From the NCBI GenBank assembly GCA_020846375.1, contig JADLDZ010000319.1, positions 1 to 9,475 on the forward strand: DNA of 9,475 nucleotides. The letters are read 5' to 3'. This document shows, piece after piece, positions 5,554-9,475 of the stretch. Below the pieces are notes generated by a model, which saw only the letters and a list, made by a program, of their open reading frames with translations, did not search any database and was not told where the DNA came from. Origin of the DNA: Nitrospirales bacterium. GTDB taxonomy: Bacteria > Nitrospirota > Thermodesulfovibrionia > Thermodesulfovibrionales > Dissulfurispiraceae. Position numbers and translations under genes: made by a program. The stretch's first letter is position 1. The number at the start of each line of letters is the position of its first letter.

Positions 5554-6533
5554 TACTCATCGTCGGCGGCGCGGGCTATATCGGCTCCCACACGAACAAG
5601 CTCCTCCGGGAGAGGGGGTATAGGACGGCCGTCTTCGATAATCTCGTCCACGGCCACCGGGAATTCGTCAAGGGGGGCGGATTCATCCAGGGAGACCTTT
5701 CCGACAGGGAACAGGTACGGCTCTGTTTCGCGGGGAACCCCATCGAGGCGGTCATGCATTTCGGGGCCTTCGCCTATGTCGGCGAATCGGTGGCCGACCC
5801 GGCAAAGTACTACCGCAACAACGTCGCCAACACCCTTACCCTTCTCGAAACAATGCAGGAGTTCGGGGTGAAGCACCTGGTCTTCTCGTCGAGCTGCGCC
5901 GTCTACGGGCATGCGGAGGCGATACCGCTCACGGAGGAGCATCCCCTCCGCCCCCTCAGTCCGTACGGGAGAAGCAAGCTCATGATCGAGGAGATCCTCG
6001 CCGACTACGACAGGGCGTATGGGATGAAATCCATGAGTCTCCGCTATTTCAACGCGGCGGGCGCCGATGCGGGGGGGGAGATCGGGGAGCGGCATCTCCC
6101 GGAGACCCATCTCATTCCTCTGGCGATACAGGCGGCGCTGGACAGGAGGAGGAGCCTCGTCATCCACGGGACCGACTACCCGACGCCGGACGGCACCTGC
6201 ATCCGGGATTATATCCATGTAACCGACCTTGCCGAGGCCCATTGCAAGGCCCTCGAATACCTGAAGAGGACCGGACAGTCCGGCTTCTGCAATCTCGGAA
6301 CGGGAAAGGGGGCCAGCGTAAAGGAAATCGCCACCCTGGTAAGAGAGATCTCCGGGAAGGACTTTCCCTCCGCGGAGGCGGAGCCGAGACCCGGTGATCC
6401 CCCGGTGCTGGTGGCCGACTACCGGAAAGCGCAGGAGCTGCTTGGCTGGCGCCCCGAAAGGGATATGGGAGAGATCATCCTGACCGCCTGGGCATGGCAT
6501 AGCAAAGAGAGGGACCGTGAAGAGAACATCTGA
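5550..6533 (+). CDS. galE: GalE-type UDP-hexose 4-epimerase
   Basis: Cytoplasmic extended SDR enzyme that interconverts UDP-Glc and UDP-Gal, or their N-acetyl forms, via NAD. At 327 aa it has the usual GalE length. The N-terminal dinucleotide fold reads GGAGYIGSH (6-14). The catalytic Ser lies in FSSSCAVYG (112-120), and Tyr/Lys in SPYGRSK (Y139, K143). CIRDYIHVTDLAEAH and the later LGWRP are further GalE hallmarks. The start ATG at 5550 overlaps the STT3 stop as ATGA, so it is translationally coupled; the open frame further upstream merely overlaps the STT3 gene. In this operon it most likely supplies UDP-Gal, UDP-GalNAc or a related sugar for the glycan built by the downstream transferases. 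Sequence alone does not settle Glc versus GlcNAc specificity. A G8 run occurs at 6071-6078. Confidence 0.92.
   Translation: MILIVGGAGYIGSHTNKLLRERGYRTAVFDNLVHGHREFVKGGGFIQGDLSDREQVRLCFAGNPIEAVMHFGAFAYVGESVADPAKYYRNNVANTLTLLETMQEFGVKHLVFSSSCAVYGHAEAIPLTEEHPLRPLSPYGRSKLMIEEILADYDRAYGMKSMSLRYFNAAGADAGGEIGERHLPETHLIPLAIQAALDRRRSLVIHGTDYPTPDGTCIRDYIHVTDLAEAHCKALEYLKRTGQSGFCNLGTGKGASVKEIATLVREISGKDFPSAEAEPRPGDPPVLVADYRKAQELLGWRPERDMGEIILTAWAWHSKERDREENI
6071..6078 (+). repeat. G8 homopolymer in galE
   Basis: Eight consecutive G residues (GCG-GGG-GGG-GAG, Ala-Gly-Gly-Glu). In frame here. It is noted because a second long mononucleotide run occurs in the adjacent oligosaccharyltransferase gene; chance is quite possible in GC-rich DNA. 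Confidence 0.6.
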
Positions 6534-7983
6534 AAAGGTCTTGATCATCAACGAACCCTTCGTAAAGGATTTCTGTCGGACGCAGCGGTGGGCGGCGAGG
6601 ACGCGGGGGCGCGTGCTCAGGGCCCCGGACTGGCTGGCGTATGCCACTGCCGTCCTCGAAAGGGAAGAGGTGGAGGTGAGTCTGTACGACTTCCCCGCAA
6701 AGGACTGGGGAAAGGACGACCTGCGGCGCATGGTGCGGGAGAGCCGGCCCGCGGTAGTGGTCCTCGATTCCACCACCCCCTCCATCTACTCCGACATCGA
6801 ATGCGCCGCGATCTGCAAGGAGGAGAGCCCCGCCACCAGGGTGCTGATGGTGGGCCCCCACGTGAGCAGCTGCCCGGAGGAGGTCCTCGTCGATGCGCAG
6901 GGGAGCGTGGATGCGGCAGCCATCGGAGAGTACGAATACACGGTGCGGGATTTCACCCTCGCCGTCCTGAACGGGCGGGAGGAGTTCTCCGGCATTCCCG
7001 GCCTCGTCTTCCGCAACGGACAGGGTGCCTCTGTCGCCACCGGACCCCGGCCCCTCATCGCCAATCTTGACGAACTCCCCTTCCCCGCATGGCACCACCT
7101 CAACCTGTGGGACTACTTCGACGGGACCAAGCTCTTCCCCTACGTCGATGTCATCGGGGGACGGGGCTGCCCCTTCCAATGCACCTTCTGCCTCTGGCCG
7201 CAGGTAATGCACGGCAACCGGTACCGGCTGCGGTCGGCGGAGAATATCGTGGAGGAGATGAAATGGGTCCTTACCACCTGGCCCGGGGTCGCCAAAGGCG
7301 AATTCTTCTTCGAGGACGATACCTTCACGGTGAACAGGGAGAGGGCCCATGACTTCTGCGGGCGGCTCCTCCGAAGCGGGCTGAAATGCACCTGGTCGGT
7401 GAATTCCCGGGCCGATGTGCTCGACAGGGACCTCCTGGTGCATATGAAGAAAGCGGGCTGCCGGCTCCTCCTGGTGGGCTTCGAGTCAGGCTCCCAGACG
7501 ATGCTCGACGCCATGCGCAAGAACACCCGGGTCGAAAAAATGGAGCAGTTCATCCGGCTGGCGGCCTCCGTGGGGCTCCAGATCCACGGCTGCTTTGTCC
7601 TGGGATTACCCGGCGAGACGCGGGAGACCATGGAAGAGACCATCGCCTTCGCCCTCAGGAACCCCCTCACCACGGTGCAGTTCAGCGGCGCGGTGCCCTT
7701 CCCCGGCACGAAGTATTTCGACTATGCCCGGCAGAACAATCTGCTCCGGGCAAAGAGATGGGACGAGTGGCTCACGGACGGCGAGCAGTCCCCGGTGGTG
7801 GACTATCCCGGCCTGAGCAAGGGAGAGGTGGAGGCGCAGGTGGATGCCGCCCTGAAGAAATTCTACTTCAGGACCTCCTACATGTTGCGGTTCCTCTTCG
7901 CCACCCGGTCCCGGGCCGACCTCTACCGGAAGATCAGGGGCGCACGGAACTTCCTGCGCTACCTCGTGGACAGGGGGAAATAG
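6517..7983 (+). CDS. B12-binding-domain radical SAM protein, substrate unknown
   Basis: Predicted cytoplasmic enzyme using a [4Fe-4S] cluster, S-adenosylmethionine and probably cobalamin, as in class B radical SAM methylases and related enzymes. The 488 aa begin with a cobalamin-binding-like Rossmann domain (about 5-150, with VVVLDSTTPS and VLMVGPHVSS). The radical SAM core follows (about 205-420), with CPFQCTFC (C218, C222, C225), FFFEDDTF and GFESGS. A C-terminal extension runs to the end. The usual B12-contacting DxHxxG is not seen, so cobalamin binding is inferred from the fold only; related proteins often lack it. The GTG start overlaps the galE end by 17 bp, with GAGAGGG 3 nt upstream. 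The next GT starts right after its stop. The neighbours suggest modification (for example methylation) of a sugar, polyprenyl lipid or pilin, but the reaction cannot be assigned. Confidence 0.85.
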   Translation: MKRTSEKVLIINEPFVKDFCRTQRWAARTRGRVLRAPDWLAYATAVLEREEVEVSLYDFPAKDWGKDDLRRMVRESRPAVVVLDSTTPSIYSDIECAAICKEESPATRVLMVGPHVSSCPEEVLVDAQGSVDAAAIGEYEYTVRDFTLAVLNGREEFSGIPGLVFRNGQGASVATGPRPLIANLDELPFPAWHHLNLWDYFDGTKLFPYVDVIGGRGCPFQCTFCLWPQVMHGNRYRLRSAENIVEEMKWVLTTWPGVAKGEFFFEDDTFTVNRERAHDFCGRLLRSGLKCTWSVNSRADVLDRDLLVHMKKAGCRLLLVGFESGSQTMLDAMRKNTRVEKMEQFIRLAASVGLQIHGCFVLGLPGETRETMEETIAFALRNPLTTVQFSGAVPFPGTKYFDYARQNNLLRAKRWDEWLTDGEQSPVVDYPGLSKGEVEAQVDAALKKFYFRTSYMLRFLFATRSRADLYRKIRGARNFLRYLVDRGK

Positions 7984-9033
7984 ATGGACGAGACCCGTTT
8001 CCCGCCCTTCCTGTCGGTCGTCGTCTGCGTCTACAACGACGAGAGGCATATCGGCGCCTGTCTGCGCTCCCTGGCGCACCAGACCTATCCCCGGGAGCGC
8101 TACGAGATCATCGCGGTGGACGACGGTTCCACGGACAATTCCGGAAGGGCGATGCGGGAGGCGGAAGGGGTGCTCTGCCTCCGCCAGGAGAACAGGGGTC
8201 CCTCGGCAGCGCGGAATCACGGGGTCCTGCACGCTCGGGGGGAGATCGTGGTCTTTACCGATTCCGACAGTGAGGCCGCCCCCGACTGGCTCGAAAAGAT
8301 CGTGCAGACCTACCGGCAGGCCGCCTCTCCCCGGATCGCGGCGGTAGGGGGAAGGCAGAAGGGACATCCGGAAGACGATCCCTTCGCGCGGAAAGTGGAC
8401 GCCTTTCTCACCGCGGTGGGGTTCATCGGAGACTACGTCAAGTCCTTCGATTCCGTGCGGGAGGTCTCCCACAATGCCTCCTGCAATGCCTCCTACCGGG
8501 CGGATATCCTGAGGGCGGCAGGGGGCTTCAGGGAGGGGCTGTTCCCCGGCGAGGACGTGGACCTGGACAGGAGGCTGCGGGACAGGGGCTATGCCCTGCT
8601 CTTCACGCCGGATGCCGTGGTCTGCCACCACCGGGTGGATACCCGGAAGAGATGGCGGAGGATGCTCTTCCGCTACGGGCGATCCTCTGCCGACAACGTG
8701 GTGATTCACGGCTTTTTCAGGAGAATACAGGCGGTTCCGGTGGCCGCACTCCTGGCCCTTGCCCTCCTTCCGGTCTTTTTCTCCCTTTCGGCGTGGGCAG
8801 GGATATTGTACGCCCTCTCCCTCTTCTTCGTTGCATGCGGCACCGTAACGGGTCTTGCGCGGAAGAGCGGGCTGCCGCTATGGGACGCTTTCCTGTTCAC
8901 CGCCGAAACGGGGCTCTATTTCTGCGCGGGGTTCTGGGCGGGGATAGCGGCCTTTTCCGCCCGCCCCTTCGACAGGAGAAAGGCGTTGGAGAAGCTGCAC
9001 TACGGAAGGAAAGTCAGGGAGGGACGGATATGA
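7984..9033 (+). CDS. GT2 family glycosyltransferase with C-terminal membrane helices
   Basis: Predicted inverting glycosyltransferase adding a sugar from a nucleotide donor to a lipid-linked acceptor on the cytoplasmic face. The GT-A fold at about 8-230 shows SVVVCVYND (11-19), VDDGSTD (45-51), the metal-binding DSD (93-95), GEDVDLDRRL (189-198; E190/D191 is the probable catalytic region) and RKRW (221-224). About three membrane helices follow at 251-322, then a basic tail. The ATG comes immediately after the radical SAM stop (TAGATG), with AGGGGGA upstream, and its end overlaps the next gene as ATGA. Donor and acceptor are not identifiable. Its place in the operon suggests a step in assembling the glycan used by the STT3 enzyme. 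Capsule or exopolysaccharide synthesis is the main alternative. Confidence 0.88.
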   Translation: MDETRFPPFLSVVVCVYNDERHIGACLRSLAHQTYPRERYEIIAVDDGSTDNSGRAMREAEGVLCLRQENRGPSAARNHGVLHARGEIVVFTDSDSEAAPDWLEKIVQTYRQAASPRIAAVGGRQKGHPEDDPFARKVDAFLTAVGFIGDYVKSFDSVREVSHNASCNASYRADILRAAGGFREGLFPGEDVDLDRRLRDRGYALLFTPDAVVCHHRVDTRKRWRRMLFRYGRSSADNVVIHGFFRRIQAVPVAALLALALLPVFFSLSAWAGILYALSLFFVACGTVTGLARKSGLPLWDAFLFTAETGLYFCAGFWAGIAAFSARPFDRRKALEKLHYGRKVREGRI

Positions 9034-9475
9034 GCGCCATACCGCACAACAACACCTTGAGCATCATCATTCCCGCATACAACGAAGAGGAGGCGATCGG
9101 CAACACCCTCCGGGCCGCCCTGAAGGCACTGCCCCGGGTAAAGGAGCAGGCCCGCCTCGCCGGGGTGGAGCTGATCGTCGTGAGCGACGGCTCCTCCGAC
9201 CGGACCACGGAGATCGTCCGGGAATTCGGCCGGGAATCCGGAGAGGTGCGCCTCATCGCCTACGAGAAGAACAGGGGGTACGGCGCCGCCATCAAGACAG
9301 GCTTCTCCGCTGCAAAGGGAGACTACCTGAGCTTCATGGATGCGGATGGAACCTGCGACCCGGAATTCTTCGCCCGCCTGGTAACCGGCATGAAGGAGAC
9401 CGATGCGAACATCGCCCTCGGCTCGCGGCTCCACCGTGACTCGAAGATGCCCCTGGTCAGGAGGGTGGGGAATAC
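9030..9475 (+). CDS. GT2 glycosyltransferase, polyprenyl-phosphate sugar synthase type (partial, runs off the window)
   Basis: The first 148 codons are present and the 3' end lies beyond the window. The protein begins with SIIIPAYNEEEAI (11-23), continues with VVSDGSSDRT (50-59) and NRGYGAAIKTG (81-91), has DxD in FMDADGTCDPEF (D104, D106), and reaches GSR (131-133). These are hallmarks of DPM1-like and polyprenyl-phosphate hexose synthases, which make lipid-phosphate sugars for use on the outer face of the inner membrane. The start overlaps the previous stop as ATGA, with GGGAGGG 6 nt upstream. Whether C-terminal membrane helices follow cannot be seen. It may load a sugar onto undecaprenyl phosphate for this cassette (inference). 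Confidence 0.87.
   Translation, partial: MSAIPHNNTLSIIIPAYNEEEAIGNTLRAALKALPRVKEQARLAGVELIVVSDGSSDRTTEIVREFGRESGEVRLIAYEKNRGYGAAIKTGFSAAKGDYLSFMDADGTCDPEFFARLVTGMKETDANIALGSRLHRDSKMPLVRRVGN

Noticed and set aside
6475..8709. Long minus-strand open frames opposite the radical SAM and first GT2 genes
   Set aside because: They lack recognisable domains, are compositionally biased (Gly, Pro, Val, His), and lie opposite clearly conserved enzymes.

Overview
The window looks like chromosomal DNA of a GC-rich, diderm (Gram-negative type) bacterium. A PilS/PilR two-component pair, a sigma-54 style -24/-12 promoter, class III (type IV) prepilins and a bacterial STT3/PglB-like oligosaccharyltransferase together suggest a deltaproteobacterial (Desulfobacterota-like) or Nitrospirota-like lineage. 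The taxon is inferred from gene content only and is low confidence. No rRNA, tRNA, CRISPR or insertion sequence is visible. Coding density is very high, and the only sizeable gene-free stretch is the ~200 bp divergent regulatory region at about 2543-2744.

Left arm (6-2542, minus strand): a membrane sensor histidine kinase (PilS-like) followed by an NtrC-family response regulator (PilR-like). They are read leftward as a two-gene unit, away from the pilins.

Centre (2543-3526): a regulatory region with a good sigma-54 promoter on the plus strand (GG at 2634-2635, GC at 2646-2647) leads into two tandem major-pilin-like genes. The two pilins are paralogues. Their first ~89 bp around the prepilin cleavage site are identical except for one base, while the rest has diverged even at silent sites. 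A GC-rich hairpin lies between them.

Right arm (3538-9475, plus strand): five tightly packed genes with short gaps or overlaps follow the pilins with no visible terminator. They encode an STT3/PglB-type oligosaccharyltransferase, a GalE-type nucleotide-sugar epimerase, a cobalamin-binding radical SAM enzyme, a membrane-anchored GT2 glycosyltransferase, and a second GT2 of the polyprenyl-phosphate sugar synthase type that runs off the window.

Working model (inference): PilS/PilR and RpoN switch on the pilins and, by read-through, a glycan-assembly and N-glycosylation cassette. In this model the pilins, which carry N-X-S/T sequons at equivalent places, are substrates of the adjacent oligosaccharyltransferase. 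A sigma-54-controlled operon pairing type IV pilins with a dedicated STT3-type N-glycosylation enzyme is the most interesting feature. A C9 tract inside the oligosaccharyltransferase gene, a G8 tract in galE and an A8 tract in the second pilin raise the further possibility of phase variation.
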